Source of the DNA: Methylocystis sp. B8
GTDB taxonomy: Bacteria; Pseudomonadota; Alphaproteobacteria; Rhizobiales; Beijerinckiaceae
Reading direction: 5' to 3'
DNA: 64,000 bases
Assembly (NCBI RefSeq): GCF_005771425.1
Contig: NZ_VBTZ01000007.1
Location: 119,941-183,940, forward strand
The notes beneath the pieces are model-generated. The model did no database searches and was not told the origin of the DNA. It saw only the letters and a program-made list of their open reading frames with translations. Both the position numbers and the translations under genes were made by a program. Positions 63,939 to 64,000 of this stretch are shown here, piece by piece; position 1 is the first letter of the stretch; each line of letters opens with the position of its first letter.

Positions 63939-64000
63939 TTAGGGCATATCGCCGGCGACGAACTTCGGAATGACCGGACCGCCGATTTCGGCCGCGAAGC
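63939..64000 (-). CDS. pmoB: Particulate methane monooxygenase subunit B, C-terminus only (partial)
   Basis: The last 20 codons read FAAEIGGPVIPKFVAGDMP and stop at 63939-63941; the 5' part lies beyond the right edge. The GGPxIP motif close to the end is what I expect of the second cupredoxin domain of PmoB. A strong terminator and then pmoD and copC downstream fit the end of a pmoCAB operon. Because only 20 residues are visible, the call depends partly on context; an alternative would be an unrelated secreted protein. Confidence 0.7.
   Translation of the reverse strand, partial: FAAEIGGPVIPKFVAGDMP

Overview
The window comes from a GC-rich alphaproteobacterium of the order Hyphomicrobiales (Rhizobiales), almost certainly a type II methanotroph of the Methylocystis/Methylosinus group. 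The right edge carries the last codons of a minus-strand gene that read as the C-terminus of particulate methane monooxygenase PmoB. Behind it follow pmoD, copC, a copD fusion and a PCuAC/PmoF copper protein, a gene set typical of methanotrophs. An octahaem hydroxylamine oxidoreductase (haoA, 29.9-31.6 kb) fits a methanotroph that must detoxify co-oxidised ammonia. CpdR, RcdA, OlsA/OlsB, NDUFA12, DUF2155, DUF1036 and gatCAB support the Alphaproteobacteria placement. No tRNA, rRNA, CRISPR array, insertion sequence or prophage was recognised by eye.

Layout. 0-7 kb: accB(end)-accC, aat, a DUF2155 protein, NDUFA12, a FAD monooxygenase, then a minus-strand exported set of two START-like (SRPBCC) proteins and a YncE-type beta-propeller. 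7-10.7 kb: one very large secreted, cysteine-rich, modular protein with 63-bp tandem repeats. 10.8-13.5 kb: ornithine-lipid genes olsA and olsB separated by palindromic repeats, plus an exported hypothetical. 13.7-18.5 kb: B12-dependent ribonucleotide reductase with a coupled small protein and two DnaA boxes upstream, then a stand-alone ImmA/IrrE-type protease with base usage unlike its neighbours. 18.6-24.8 kb: glyS with a palindromic repeat inserted in frame, trxB and envelope proteins. 24.9-29.5 kb: PBP activator, rsmI, an inserted isoaspartate-methyltransferase-like gene, yraN and a phosphatase. 29.9-32.6 kb: haoA and an alpha/beta hydrolase. 32.7-38.7 kb: hisN, N-formylglutamate amidohydrolase, cpdR, homocysteine methyltransferase, rpmE, rcdA, a candidate suhB/mmgR-type small RNA with a CtrA box, suhB and an acetyltransferase. 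38.9-54.9 kb: mainly housekeeping genes (csp, pyk, hemB, gatB, gatCA with chorismate mutase, ruvX, dprA, plsY, xthA) with small envelope and stress proteins. 55-57.4 kb: a second pmoD-family gene behind an AT-rich spacer holding a Zur-like palindrome, then Fe-superoxide dismutase. 57.6-64 kb: an aminotransferase and the copper operon downstream of pmoB.

How the parts connect. The copper genes (pmoD, copC, copD-cyt c-Trx, pmoF, and the distant pmoD paralogue) probably supply or protect the copper site of methane monooxygenase in the periplasm and intracytoplasmic membranes. HaoA removes the hydroxylamine that this enzyme makes from ammonia. CpdR and RcdA are ClpXP adaptors for CtrA turnover, and a perfect CtrA-type box lies next to rcdA, which suggests local cell-cycle wiring. 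Several families of palindromic repeats sit between genes, and one has entered a coding frame. All functions come from reading motifs and gene order; no database search was run.
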